Part shown: one piece after another, positions 1 through 8,151 of the stretch
Layout of the letters: each line of letters begins with the position of its first letter
Numbering within the stretch: the stretch's first letter is position 1
From: an uncultured beta proteobacterium
GTDB lineage: Bacteria > Pseudomonadota > Gammaproteobacteria > Burkholderiales > Rhodocyclaceae
Direction: 5' to 3'
NCBI GenBank assembly: GCA_903917505.1
Contig: CAIXAY010000062.1
Coordinates: 1-15,645, forward strand
Length of the DNA stretch: 15,645 bases
The notes under the pieces: model-generated
The model's input: the letters and a program-made list of their open reading frames with translations, nothing else
Database searches by the model: none
What the model was told of the DNA's origin: nothing
Made by a program: the position numbers and the translations under genes

Positions 1-2
1 GC

Positions 3-1754
3 GTGGTCATGACGCTCTCCGACATCACGGCGCGGCGGCGCGCCGAAGAACAACTGAAGCTCGCTTTCGAGGCCATCAAATGCAGCGGCGAGGGCATCCT
101 GGTGACCGATGCGGAGCGGCGCATCATTTCGGTCAATCCCGCTTTCGAGGCGGTGACCGGTTTTGCCGCCGCGGAGCTGCTCGGAAAGACGCCAACCTGC
201 GTCGCCTCGGAGCGCTGTGACGAGCGCTTTTACAGCGCCATGGATAAAGTGCTCGAGAGGACGGGCCATTGGCAGGGCGAAGTCTGGAATCAGCGCAAGG
301 ACGGCGAGGTGTATCCGGAATGGCTCGGTGTTTCGGCGGTGCGCGGCGACGATGGCCGGCCGAAAAACTATGTCTACATTTTCTCCGACATGACCGAGCG
401 CAAGGATGCGCAACAGCGCATCGAGTTTCTCGCACACCACGATCCCCTGACCGGCTTGCCCAACCGGCTGCTGCTGCGCGACCGTGTCGAGCAGGCGCGG
501 ACGCTGGCCGGCCGCCTGCAGAGCCGCGTCGCGCTGCTCTTCCTCGACCTCGACCATTTCAAGACGATCAACGATTCACTTGGCCACCCGGTCGGGGACG
601 AATTGCTCAAGGCCATCGTCGAGCGCTTGAAGAACTGCGTGCGCGAGTCCGACACGATCAGCCGGCAGGGCGGTGACGAGTTCATCATTCTGCTCAACGA
701 CGTGCGCGACAGCGAAGCGGTGGCGCGCGTGGCCGACAAGATCCAGCAGCGCATGGCCGAGCCCTTCCTGCTTGGCAATCATTCGCTGAACAGCACCTTC
801 TCGATCGGCATCGCGCTCTATCCCGATGACGGCGAGGACTTCGACAGCCTGCTGCAAAAGGCCGACACGGCGATGTATCACGCCAAGGAGTCCGGCCGCA
901 ACAACCATCGCTTCTTCACCGCGCAGATGAACCTGCAGGTCGTCGAGCACATGACCCTGCAGACGCAGCTGCGGCTGGCCCTGGAGAATCGCGAATTCGT
1001 CCTGCATTACCAGCCGCAGATGGATCTCAATGACGGCAAGATCTACGGCGTCGAGGCGCTGATCCGCTGGAACAGTCCGGAAATGGGCCTGGTCGAGCCG
1101 GGCAAGTTCATCGAGGTCGCCGAGGATTCCGGCCTGATCGTGCAAATCGGCGCCTGGGTGTTGAACGAAGCCTGCCGGCAGGCGCGCGCCTGGCAGAATG
1201 CCGGCTTGCCGCCCTTCGTCGTCGCCGTCAACCTTTCGGCCGTGCAGTTCAAGCGCCTCGACCTCGTGGCGACCGTGATCAACGCGCTGGTGCTCTCGGA
1301 CCTGGACGCGCAATGGCTGGAGCTTGAACTGACCGAGTCGATCCTGATCCAGGACGCCGAGGCGACCCTTGATGCGGTGCGCCGCCTGAAAGCGCTTGGC
1401 GTCAAATTGTCGGTCGATGACTTCGGCACCGGTTACTCGAGCCTCACTTACCTCAAACGTTTCGCCGTCGACAAGCTGAAGATCGACCAGTCCTTCGTGC
1501 GTGACCTGGCGACCGATCCGGACGATGCGGCGATTGTCCGCGCGATCATCCAGATGGCGCGCAGCCTGAAGCTCAAGACCATCGCCGAGGGCGTCGAAAG
1601 CGAACAGCTGATCGGCATGCTGCAAGCCTTTCAGTGCGACGAGATCCAGGGCTACTGGTTCGCGCGGCCGATGCCGGCCGACGAGCTCGCGACTTTTTTC
1701 CGCCAGCACCAAAGCAAGCGCCTGCAGCGCGGCGTCATGGCGGGTTCAATGTAA
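3..1754 (+). CDS. PAS-GGDEF-EAL cyclic-di-GMP signalling protein, 5' end outside the window
   Basis: The frame is open to the left edge and its first residues (VVMTLSDITARRRAEEQ) are the usual tail of a PAS/PAC domain, so the true start lies upstream. In visible numbering: a PAS/PAC domain at about 18-133, a GGDEF domain at about 140-300 and an EAL domain at about 318-565. The diguanylate cyclase signature GGDEF is intact at 223-227, and an inhibitory-site RxxD (RESD, 214-217) lies exactly five residues before it. The phosphodiesterase signature EAL is at 351-353. The later EAL-domain motifs NLSAVQF, ELTES, DDFGTGYSSL and KIDQSFV, and the AEGVES stretch, are also present. Both activities therefore look chemically possible, with product inhibition of the cyclase. 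By family knowledge it makes and/or degrades c-di-GMP at the membrane or in the cytosol. Which activity dominates cannot be told, nor can the sensory input, because the N-terminus is missing. Confidence 0.95.
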   Translation: MVMTLSDITARRRAEEQLKLAFEAIKCSGEGILVTDAERRIISVNPAFEAVTGFAAAELLGKTPTCVASERCDERFYSAMDKVLERTGHWQGEVWNQRKDGEVYPEWLGVSAVRGDDGRPKNYVYIFSDMTERKDAQQRIEFLAHHDPLTGLPNRLLLRDRVEQARTLAGRLQSRVALLFLDLDHFKTINDSLGHPVGDELLKAIVERLKNCVRESDTISRQGGDEFIILLNDVRDSEAVARVADKIQQRMAEPFLLGNHSLNSTFSIGIALYPDDGEDFDSLLQKADTAMYHAKESGRNNHRFFTAQMNLQVVEHMTLQTQLRLALENREFVLHYQPQMDLNDGKIYGVEALIRWNSPEMGLVEPGKFIEVAEDSGLIVQIGAWVLNEACRQARAWQNAGLPPFVVAVNLSAVQFKRLDLVATVINALVLSDLDAQWLELELTESILIQDAEATLDAVRRLKALGVKLSVDDFGTGYSSLTYLKRFAVDKLKIDQSFVRDLATDPDDAAIVRAIIQMARSLKLKTIAEGVESEQLIGMLQAFQCDEIQGYWFARPMPADELATFFRQHQSKRLQRGVMAGSM

Positions 1755-1785
1755 CGGGCCCGCTTGCAAGTCGGGCCTGTCCTTT
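1754..1785 (+). terminator. Likely terminator after the GGDEF-EAL gene
   Basis: A 9-bp stem (ACGGGCCCG at 1754-1762 with CGGGCCTGT at 1772-1780, one G-U pair) starts on the last base of the TAA stop codon. It is followed by CCTTTC. The U tract is short, so termination may be weak or partly Rho-dependent. The decayed MFS copy ends just beyond it on the other strand, so the hairpin sits between two converging units. Confidence 0.5.
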
Positions 1786-1806
1786 CAAACAAGGCCGCGA
1801 AGCCAG

Positions 1807-2037
1807 CTACACGAGGTCGACGCGCATCTTGTGATCCTTCGTTTCCGTGATGAACAGCGTGCCGATGTGATAGGGCAAGGACATCGAGGCATAGCGGCTG
1901 CGCGCCGGGAACGGCTCGACGAGGAATGCCGCGATCGGCCCGTATACCATGGTGACGTGAAGGACCATGATCACCAAGATCAGCTCGGTCATCGCCCAAT
2001 CGACCTGCGCCTTGTCGGCGCCGTTCGGGAAGCCGGC
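1807..2037 (-). pseudogene. Remnant of a second copy of the MHS-type MFS gene (3' end only, with internal deletion)
   Basis: Read leftward, this open stretch encodes roughly the last 77 codons of a protein very like the C-terminus of the intact transporter just upstream. Shared runs include ELILV, VTMVYGPIAAFLVE and SMSLPYHIG, and it ends DHKMRVDLV against the intact HHKVRLDL. Homology starts about 50 bp after the intact gene's stop codon. There is no start codon or ribosome site of its own that would make a sensible protein. After PYHIG, forty codons present in the intact copy are missing (the NGWFGG to VLIG segment, the end of TM11 and most of TM12), and reading resumes in frame at TLFITET. 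It is best read as the debris of a tandem duplication. The frame is still open and similarity is high, so decay looks recent or the stretch may be read as part of the transporter mRNA. Confidence 0.85.
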
Positions 2038-2086
2038 ATCCGGGCGCGGAAAGCGAGCGGGCTGTCGCCCCCCCGCCAACAGCGCG

Positions 2087-3724
2087 CTAGAGATCGAGGC
2101 GAACTTTGTGGTGCTGGGTTTCCTTGACGAACAGACTGCCGATCAAGACGGTCGCGGCGGCGACGACGATCGGGTACCACAGGCCATCGTAGATATCCCC
2201 GGACGCAGCGACCATCGCCGTCGCGAGCAGCGGCAACAGGCCACCGAACCAGCCATTGCCGATATGGTACGGCAATGACATCGACGTATAGCGGACGCGG
2301 GCCCGGAACAGCTCGACGAGAAATGCCGCGATCGGGCCGTACACCATGGTCACGTAAATGACCATGACGACGAGAATCAACTCGGCCATCACCCAGTTAA
2401 CATGGGCTTTGTCGGCGCTCGCCGGAAAGCCGGCGGCTTTGAGCGTATCGGCGTAGACCTTGGCGTCGAAGCCCTTGAGCTCGACCTCGCCGATGCGGGT
2501 GACGACGGTGTCAAGGCTGCCACGGGGCAGCAGGATCGACTTGAACGAGATGCCCTGTTCGGTCAGGAAGTCCTTGGCTTTGTCGCAGTCGCTGAACTCG
2601 GTCAAGGCGGTGACGAAGACATGGAAGTTGCATCGGTTCGACGCCATGACGATCGGCGTCTTTGCCGTCGCCGCTTCGAGCGCCGGGTTAACATAATGGG
2701 TGAGCCCGGCGAACAAAGGAAAATAGGTGAGGGCGGCAAGAAAACAGCCGGCCAGGATGATCTTCAGGCGACCTATTCGACGATCCGACAGCCAGCCGAA
2801 GAAAATGAAGAAAGGTGCGCCGATCAGCAGCGAAACGGCGACCAGGCTATAGGCGCTGGCGTAATCGAGCTTCAAGGTGATGGTCAGAAAGAACAGCGCG
2901 TAGAACTGGCCCGTGTACCACACCACGCCCTGGCCGGCGGTCGCCCCGAACAGCGCGAGCAGGACGACCTTGTTGTTTTGCCAATAGCCAAAACTCTCGC
3001 CGAGCGGCGCTTTCGAGGCCTCGCCCTGGTTCTTGATCGTTTTGAACACCGGCGATTCTTCAAGCCTGAGCTGGATATAGACCGAGAAAGCGAGCAGGAC
3101 GATCGAGATCAGAAACGGAATGCGCCAGCCCCACTCGGCGAATTCTTTGGCGGGAAGGCTGCTGCGGCAAATCAGGATAACGATCAGCGCCAGGAAAAAG
3201 CCGAGCGTTGCCGTGGTCTGTATCCACGCCGTGTCATAGCCGCGCCTATCTTCCCCGGCATGCTCGGCGACATAGGTCGCCGCGCCGCCGTATTCGCCAC
3301 CGAGCGCCAAACCCTGCACCAGGCGCAGGAGGACGAGCAGGTCCGGCGCCGCCCAGCCGACCGAGGCGTAGGTCGGCAGCAGGCCGACCGCGAAAGTCGA
3401 TGCGCCCATGCACAGGATGGTCAGCAAAAAGGTGTACTTGCGGCCGACCATGTCGCCGAGGCGGCCAAAGACCAGGGCGCCGAAGGGGCGCACGAGGAAA
3501 CCGGCGGCATAGGTGGCGAAAGCGGAAAGCAGGGCCGCGGTATCGTTGCCTTGAGGGAAGAACAGCGTGGCGAAGAAGGGTGCCAGAATGGCGTAAAGAT
3601 AGAAGTCATACCATTCGAACACCGTACCGAGTGAAGACGCGAAAATGACGCGCTTTTCTTCGGGCTTAAAGTCGTCTGCTCGCGGGCTTTGTTGATTCAC
3701 TTCCCCTTGCGTTAAGGATGGCAT
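2087..3724 (-). CDS. MFS transporter, metabolite:H+ symporter (MHS) type, with large periplasmic loop
   Basis: The product is 545 aa with about twelve membrane segments. The start at 3724 is chosen because AAGGGAG lies 7 bases before it and the cytoplasmic N-tail is then of normal length; an ATG at 3790 would add 22 residues without such a site. A possible -10 (TATATG, minus strand, 3771-3766) between the two also favours 3724. MHS-family marks are FEWYDFYLY in TM1, the loop 2-3 motif GRLGDMVGRK, WGWRIPF before TM6, LRLEESPVF after it and GWLSDRRIGR in loop 8-9. By family it is a proton-coupled importer in the inner membrane, relatives of ProP, KgtP and ShiA, usually for organic acids or osmolytes; the substrate cannot be named. 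Odd: about 98 residues (346-444) between TM9 and TM10, predicted periplasmic, with two Cys (365, 380). A decayed copy of its 3' end lies directly downstream. Confidence 0.92.
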   Translation of the reverse strand: MPSLTQGEVNQQSPRADDFKPEEKRVIFASSLGTVFEWYDFYLYAILAPFFATLFFPQGNDTAALLSAFATYAAGFLVRPFGALVFGRLGDMVGRKYTFLLTILCMGASTFAVGLLPTYASVGWAAPDLLVLLRLVQGLALGGEYGGAATYVAEHAGEDRRGYDTAWIQTTATLGFFLALIVILICRSSLPAKEFAEWGWRIPFLISIVLLAFSVYIQLRLEESPVFKTIKNQGEASKAPLGESFGYWQNNKVVLLALFGATAGQGVVWYTGQFYALFFLTITLKLDYASAYSLVAVSLLIGAPFFIFFGWLSDRRIGRLKIILAGCFLAALTYFPLFAGLTHYVNPALEAATAKTPIVMASNRCNFHVFVTALTEFSDCDKAKDFLTEQGISFKSILLPRGSLDTVVTRIGEVELKGFDAKVYADTLKAAGFPASADKAHVNWVMAELILVVMVIYVTMVYGPIAAFLVELFRARVRYTSMSLPYHIGNGWFGGLLPLLATAMVAASGDIYDGLWYPIVVAAATVLIGSLFVKETQHHKVRLDL

Positions 3725-3894
3725 GCTTGGGCTCCCTTGTAGGCCGACCGTTGTGATGACACAGGCATATAAAGAACCGTTTAGACGCATCAGCAGGCGG
3801 TGAGTTCCGGCCGGCGGTCAAGGGGTCATGGAACGGGAATGCGGCGCCGCGCGGCCGCGAATTCAGTCATTCGCGGGCCTGCAGCGCCAAGCGG

Positions 3895-4518
3895 TCAAGC
3901 CGCGTGGCGGAAAACGCCGGCCTCGCTGACCATCGCGTCGAGCCGCATATCGTGCGCTTGCGGACCGATCGAATCGACGCGCGCCAGTTCGAAACCGACG
4001 CCGATGGCCAGCGGCGCGGGTTTGAGCACCGCCAGCGTACGGTCGAAGAAACCGCCGCCGTAGCCAATGCGGTAACCGGCGGCATCGAAGGCATTGACCG
4101 GCAAGAGCAGCGCTTGCGGCAAGAGAAATTCACCGGACTCCGGGGTGGGAATGCCGTAGCGGTCGACGCGCAGGCGGGTGTCTGGCGTCCAGGCGCGGAA
4201 AACGAGCGGGCTGTCGACTTCGACAACGACCGGCAGCAGCGCCACGAAACCCGGGTCGCCTGCGGCGAGCCACGAGGCGAGCAGCGGCCGCAGATCCGGC
4301 TCGTTCTTTACCGGCCAGCAAAAGCCGACGCGCATTTGCGCCAGTTGCGGGAAGCTTTCGCGCAGGTGTTCGCAGACGCTTGCCGACAATTTGGCGCAGT
4401 CGTCAACCGACAGCGCCATGCGCCGTTCGACGAATTGCCGGCGCAGCGCGCGGCGATCGTGCTCAGGCGTTTCGGCTTTGCTGTCCGGCCGCGCATCAGG
4501 CCTCAAGTCGGCGCTCAT
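3895..4518 (-). CDS. fau: 5-formyltetrahydrofolate cyclo-ligase
   Basis: The 207-aa protein matches the MTHFS/YgfA family, which uses ATP to turn 5-formyl-THF into 5,10-methenyl-THF in the cytosol and so returns this folate to one-carbon metabolism. The signature is GYRIGYGGGFFDRTL (family pattern GYxxGxGGGYYDR) near residues 149-163, preceded by LLPVNAFD. The late HDMRLDAMVSEAG segment fits the usual C-terminal motif. Near the N-terminus DRRALRRQFVERR gives the basic residues used for ATP binding. The first 20 or so residues (to PEHD) are not part of the fold, so a slightly later start is possible; no strong ribosome site is seen. It is divergent from slt with only 43 bp between, so the two promoters must overlap or lie in coding DNA. 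No 6S RNA, often found beside this gene in Proteobacteria, is visible next to it. Confidence 0.93.
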   Translation of the reverse strand: MSADLRPDARPDSKAETPEHDRRALRRQFVERRMALSVDDCAKLSASVCEHLRESFPQLAQMRVGFCWPVKNEPDLRPLLASWLAAGDPGFVALLPVVVEVDSPLVFRAWTPDTRLRVDRYGIPTPESGEFLLPQALLLPVNAFDAAGYRIGYGGGFFDRTLAVLKPAPLAIGVGFELARVDSIGPQAHDMRLDAMVSEAGVFRHAA

Positions 4519-4561
4519 GTGGTATGCTCAAAGGCAGTGTTTACGGGTATCTCAGCTTATC

Positions 4562-6502
4562 ATGAAGTTTCGCTTCCTGGTTTTCCTCCTGGTCTTTCCC
4601 TGGTTTGCCCTGGCCGCCGCCGGCGCGCTGACGGCCGACGAGCGCTTTCTTGCCGCGCGCGACGCCGCCCATGCCGGCGACCGTGCCAGGCTCGAGCGGA
4701 TCGCGACGGAATTGAAGGGTTACGAACTCGAATCCTACCTCGAGTACTGGCAGTTGCAGCCGACGCTGGATAGCGCGGATCCGGCGACGATCAAGGCTTT
4801 CCTGGCGCGCAACGAGAAAAGCTATCTTGCCGAAAGGCTGCGCGCCGAGTGGCTCAAGCAATTGGGCAAAAGGGGGCAGTGGGCCGACTTCGATGCCGAG
4901 TACCCGGCGCTGGTGCAAGCCGATCAGGAACTCGCCTGTTATGCCCTGCAAAGGCGCTATGCGCAGGGCGATAGCGGCGTGCTCGACGAAGCGATGGCCC
5001 TCTGGCTGAGGCTGATGGAGCCGCCCGATTCGTGCTATCCGCTGCTCGAAGCGCTGATCATCGAAAAGCGTGTGCTGGCCGATGGCGTGTGGGAGCGCAT
5101 CCGCCGCCTCTTCGAGGCCAACAAGCTGGCCGTTGCGCGCTACACGATGAACTACCTGCCGGCCAGCCAGACGCCGAGTGCTGCCGTCGCCTCGGCGGTG
5201 ATCGACAAGCCGCTGCCGTGGCTCGTCAAGCTGCCGGGCAACCTCGCCGGCAGCCGGATGAATCGCGAACTCGCGGCGCTGGCGATCAGCCGCATCGCGC
5301 GCAACGATCCGTACATGGCCTACGAGCGCCTGGGCAAGATTGAGAACCAGCTGCAGGCCGGCGAAAGAGGCTGGGCATGGAGCCAGATCGGCTGGCAGGC
5401 GGCGCAGCAGCATCTGCCGCAGGCGCTCGAGTGGTACCGTCGCGCCGGCGATGCGCCGCTCTCCGACGAGCCGGCGCAGTGGAAGGTGCGCGCCGCGCTG
5501 CGCGCCCAAGACTGGGGGATGGTCCGGGCGACGATAGAAAAGATGCCGCCGGCGCTCGCCGAACAGCCGGTCTGGGCCTACTGGCTGGGGCGCGCCTACC
5601 GTGCCGGCGGCCGCGTCGAGGATGCCGACAAACTCTTCGCCAGAATTGCCGGGCAGCCGAATTTCTACGGCAACCTCGCCGACGAGGAGCTGGGCCGGAT
5701 CATCGCCACGCCGCCCCGGGCGGCGCCGCCGACGCGCGAGGAGATCGCCCAGATGGCCGCCCATGCGGGCCTGCAGCGCGCCCTCGCGCTCTATCGCGTC
5801 GGCCTGCGCAGCGAAGGGGTCAAGGAATGGAACTGGTCGCTGCGCGGCATGAGCGACCGCGAACTGCTGGCCGCCTCCAGCCTGGCCGAGCGCGCCGGCG
5901 TCTACGACCGGGCCATCGCCGCGGCCGACCGCACCACGAGCGAACACGATTACAACCTGCGCTATCTCTCGCCTTACAGCGAACAGGTGCGTCCGGCGGC
6001 GAAAAATCAATCGCTGGACGATGCCTGGGTCTATGGCCTGATGCGCCAGGAGAGCCGCTTCGTGACCAGCGCCAAGTCGAGCGTCGGCGCCTCCGGGTTG
6101 ATGCAGCTGATGCCGGCGACGGCGCGCTGGGTCGCGAAAAAAATCGGCTTGAAGGACTTTCGCCAAGGCCAGGTCAACGATACCCAGACCAATGTGCTGC
6201 TCGGCACGACCTATATGCGGCTGGTGATGGAGAGCCTCGACAATCACCCGGTCCTGGCCTCCGCCGCTTACAACGCCGGCCCCGGCCGGGCGCGCAAGTG
6301 GCGGGCCGAAACGCCGCTCGAAGGGGCGGTTTACGCCGAGACGATTCCGTTCAACGAGACGCGCGATTACGTCAAGAAAGTGATGAGCAATTCGGTTTAC
6401 TACTCGGCGCTGTTCGACGGCAAACCGCAATCGCTCAAGAGCCGGCTGGGCATCATCGGCCCGCGCACGACGAGTGAGCCCAAGGGCGAGGAATTGCCGT
6501 AA
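4562..6502 (+). CDS. slt: Soluble lytic murein transglycosylase
   Basis: The 646-aa product is an Slt70-type enzyme that cleaves the MurNAc-GlcNAc bond of peptidoglycan in the periplasm, leaving 1,6-anhydro-MurNAc ends. The start at 4562 is chosen because MKFRFLVFLLVFPWFALAAA is a typical signal peptide; the frame is open far upstream but only overlaps the divergent folate gene. Residues about 25-450 form the helical superhelix of repeated hairpins. The catalytic domain is near 475-620, with the active Glu at E497 in RQESRF, followed by GASGLMQLMPATA, the N-containing AAYNAGPGRARKW and YVKKVMSN. Its length is normal for the family. The ribosome site is weak. It is the first gene of a tightly spaced run reaching 9937. 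Confidence 0.95.
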   Translation: MKFRFLVFLLVFPWFALAAAGALTADERFLAARDAAHAGDRARLERIATELKGYELESYLEYWQLQPTLDSADPATIKAFLARNEKSYLAERLRAEWLKQLGKRGQWADFDAEYPALVQADQELACYALQRRYAQGDSGVLDEAMALWLRLMEPPDSCYPLLEALIIEKRVLADGVWERIRRLFEANKLAVARYTMNYLPASQTPSAAVASAVIDKPLPWLVKLPGNLAGSRMNRELAALAISRIARNDPYMAYERLGKIENQLQAGERGWAWSQIGWQAAQQHLPQALEWYRRAGDAPLSDEPAQWKVRAALRAQDWGMVRATIEKMPPALAEQPVWAYWLGRAYRAGGRVEDADKLFARIAGQPNFYGNLADEELGRIIATPPRAAPPTREEIAQMAAHAGLQRALALYRVGLRSEGVKEWNWSLRGMSDRELLAASSLAERAGVYDRAIAAADRTTSEHDYNLRYLSPYSEQVRPAAKNQSLDDAWVYGLMRQESRFVTSAKSSVGASGLMQLMPATARWVAKKIGLKDFRQGQVNDTQTNVLLGTTYMRLVMESLDNHPVLASAAYNAGPGRARKWRAETPLEGAVYAETIPFNETRDYVKKVMSNSVYYSALFDGKPQSLKSRLGIIGPRTTSEPKGEELP

Positions 6503-6539
6503 AATTAGCCCTTTCAAATTTATTCTTCGTCAGGTGGCC

Positions 6540-7499
6540 ATGGAGCTCAAGAAGATCGTACTGATCGGCGGAAGCGGTTTCGTCGGTGGCTGGATCGCCA
6601 GCCGCCTTTCCCAACGCGGCGTTCGCGTCGTGATTCCGACGCGCCATCGGGACAACACCAAGCAGCTGATCCTGCTGCCGACGGTCGACATGATCGAGGC
6701 CGATGTGCACGATCCGCAGACCCTCGCGGCGCTGCTGCGAGGCGCCGACGCGGTGATCAATCTGGTCGGCACCCTGCACGATCGCGATTCGCGCGAACCC
6801 TATGGCAAAGGCTTTGCCGCCGCGCACGTCGAGCTGCCGAAGAAGATCCTCGCCGCGATGCGCGCCACCGGCGTGCGCCGGCTGGTGCACATGAGCGCGC
6901 TCAAAGCGGCTGCCGACGCGCCTTCGGCCTACCTGCGCTCGAAGGGCGAAGGCGAAGCGCTGGTGCGCGCGGCGAGCGGCGAGTTTGACGTCACGGTGTT
7001 CCGTCCCTCGGTCATTTTCGGGCCCGGCGATTCCTTCCTGAATACCTTCGCCACGCTGCTGCGCTTCCTGCCGGTCCTGCCGCTGGCCGGCGGCGCGGCG
7101 CGCTTCCAGCCGGTCTATGTCGGCGACGTCGCCGACGCCTTCGTCGCGAGCCTGGGCGAGTCCGCGACCTTCGGCCGGACCTACGAGCTGTGCGGCCCGA
7201 AAGCCTACACGCTGAGCGAACTCGTCGCTTACGTCGGGCAGGTCACCGGCCATCGCCGCCCCGTGCTCGCCTTGCCCAAGGGACTTGCCGCGTTGCAGGC
7301 CAAGCTGCTGGGTCTGCTCCCCAACCCGCCGTTGTCGCCCGACAACCTGCGCTCGATGCAGGTCGACAGCGTCACCGACGGCAGCCAGAACTGCCCGGGC
7401 TGGAATCCGCAGCCGCTCGAAGCCATGGCGCCCCTGTACCTCTCGACCATTCGACCAAGACTGCGCTTTGACAGTTACCGGCATCGCGCCGGACGTTAG
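6540..7499 (+). CDS. NAD(P)-dependent epimerase, complex I NDUFA9-like
   Basis: The product is a 319-aa atypical short-chain dehydrogenase. The nucleotide-binding motif GGSGFVG (residues 9-15) follows the first strand KIVLI. ADAVINLVGTL and HMSALKA match the core of the subgroup that includes the mitochondrial complex I accessory subunit NDUFA9, and AYLRSKGEGE supplies a YxxxK pair. Later stretches FRPSVIFGPGD, FQPVYVGDVADAF and YELCGPKAYTL are also characteristic. Bacterial members are widespread, but their role is not settled; NADPH binding with a structural or quinone-linked function is inferred from the eukaryotic member. The start at 6540 has AGG 5 bases upstream, and upstream in-frame codons would run into slt. 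It lies 37 bp after slt in an AT-rich gap that could hold a secondary promoter, and 11 bp before the next gene. Confidence 0.9.
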   Translation: MELKKIVLIGGSGFVGGWIASRLSQRGVRVVIPTRHRDNTKQLILLPTVDMIEADVHDPQTLAALLRGADAVINLVGTLHDRDSREPYGKGFAAAHVELPKKILAAMRATGVRRLVHMSALKAAADAPSAYLRSKGEGEALVRAASGEFDVTVFRPSVIFGPGDSFLNTFATLLRFLPVLPLAGGAARFQPVYVGDVADAFVASLGESATFGRTYELCGPKAYTLSELVAYVGQVTGHRRPVLALPKGLAALQAKLLGLLPNPPLSPDNLRSMQVDSVTDGSQNCPGWNPQPLEAMAPLYLSTIRPRLRFDSYRHRAGR

Positions 7500-7510
7500 G
7501 AGAAAACCCC

Positions 7511-8125
7511 GTGTTGAAACTTGTAATCGGCGATCGCAACTATTCGTCGTGGAGTTTGCGGCCCTGGCTGGCCATCAAGCAGGCGAAACTGCCGTTTGAA
7601 GAAGTGTTCATCCGCTTGCGCGAAACCGGAACGAAAACGGAGATTTACAAATACTCGCCGTCAGGCAAGGTGCCCTGCCTGATCGACGGCGACACCGTCG
7701 TCTGGGAGTCGCTGGCGATCTGCGAATACCTGGCCGAGACCGTGCCGGCGCTGTGGCCTGCCGACCGCCGGGCGCGCGCCGAAGCGCGTTCCATCTGCGC
7801 CGAGATGCACTCGGGCTTCGGCGCCTTGCGCCAGAACCTGCCGATGCAGATCGGCGCGTCCAAGCCTTTCGAAGAGCGCAACGCCGAAGTCAAGGCCGAC
7901 ATCGCGCGCATCGTCAAGATCTGGGAAAGCTGCCGCGCGCGTTTCGGCGCCGGCGGACCGTTCCTGTTCGGCCAATTCACGATTGCCGACGCGATGTTCG
8001 CGCCGGTGGTCTGGCGTTTCGTGACCTATGCGGTGGACCTGCCGGCGGCCTCGCGCGCCTGGCTGGACACCATGTGCGCGCTGCCGGCGATGCAGGAGTG
8101 GCGCGCCGCGGCGCTGGCCGAATAG
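7511..8125 (+). CDS. Glutathione S-transferase family protein
   Basis: This 204-aa protein has the two-domain GST layout: an N-terminal thioredoxin-like domain (about 1-80) with NYSSWSLRPWLA at the glutathione-site helix, SGKVPCL carrying the cis-Pro, and ESLAICEYLAE, the Glu-Ser pair that binds the gamma-glutamyl group. An all-helical C-terminal domain follows, with FTIADAMFAPVVWRF as the N-capping box region. The SxSxR arrangement near the N-terminus suggests a Ser-type enzyme; the substrate is unknown. The start codon is GTG, and its ribosome site AGGAG (7498-7502) overlaps the TAG stop of the epimerase gene, so translation of the two is probably coupled. It lies 26 bp before cca. Confidence 0.92.
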   Translation: MLKLVIGDRNYSSWSLRPWLAIKQAKLPFEEVFIRLRETGTKTEIYKYSPSGKVPCLIDGDTVVWESLAICEYLAETVPALWPADRRARAEARSICAEMHSGFGALRQNLPMQIGASKPFEERNAEVKADIARIVKIWESCRARFGAGGPFLFGQFTIADAMFAPVVWRFVTYAVDLPAASRAWLDTMCALPAMQEWRAAALAE

Positions 8126-8151
8126 ACTCGCCGCCAAGCCCTCTCCGGCCC

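Noticed and set aside
576..1712. 378-codon minus-strand open frame opposite the GGDEF-EAL gene
   Set aside because: The plus strand carries intact catalytic motifs throughout; the antisense product is low-complexity and has no family features.
2402..3634. 410-codon plus-strand open frame opposite the MFS gene
   Set aside because: The product is rich in Glu, Gln, Arg and Gly with no membrane segments or motifs; it is the shadow of a clear transporter gene.
3725..3790. Upstream ATG at 3790 as the MFS start
   Set aside because: It has no ribosome site, while the ATG at 3724 has AAGGGAG at ideal spacing and gives a normal N-terminal tail.
3725..3894. 6S RNA next to the folate cyclo-ligase gene
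   Set aside because: The gap upstream of the gene is only 43 bp, and the 170 bp downstream shows no long double-hairpin with a central bubble.
4541..6517. Very long minus-strand open frame (658 codons) opposite slt
   Set aside because: It mirrors a high-GC gene with a full set of lytic transglycosylase motifs; its translation is Arg/Gly/Ala/Leu-rich with no recognisable fold. A third-position GC artefact.
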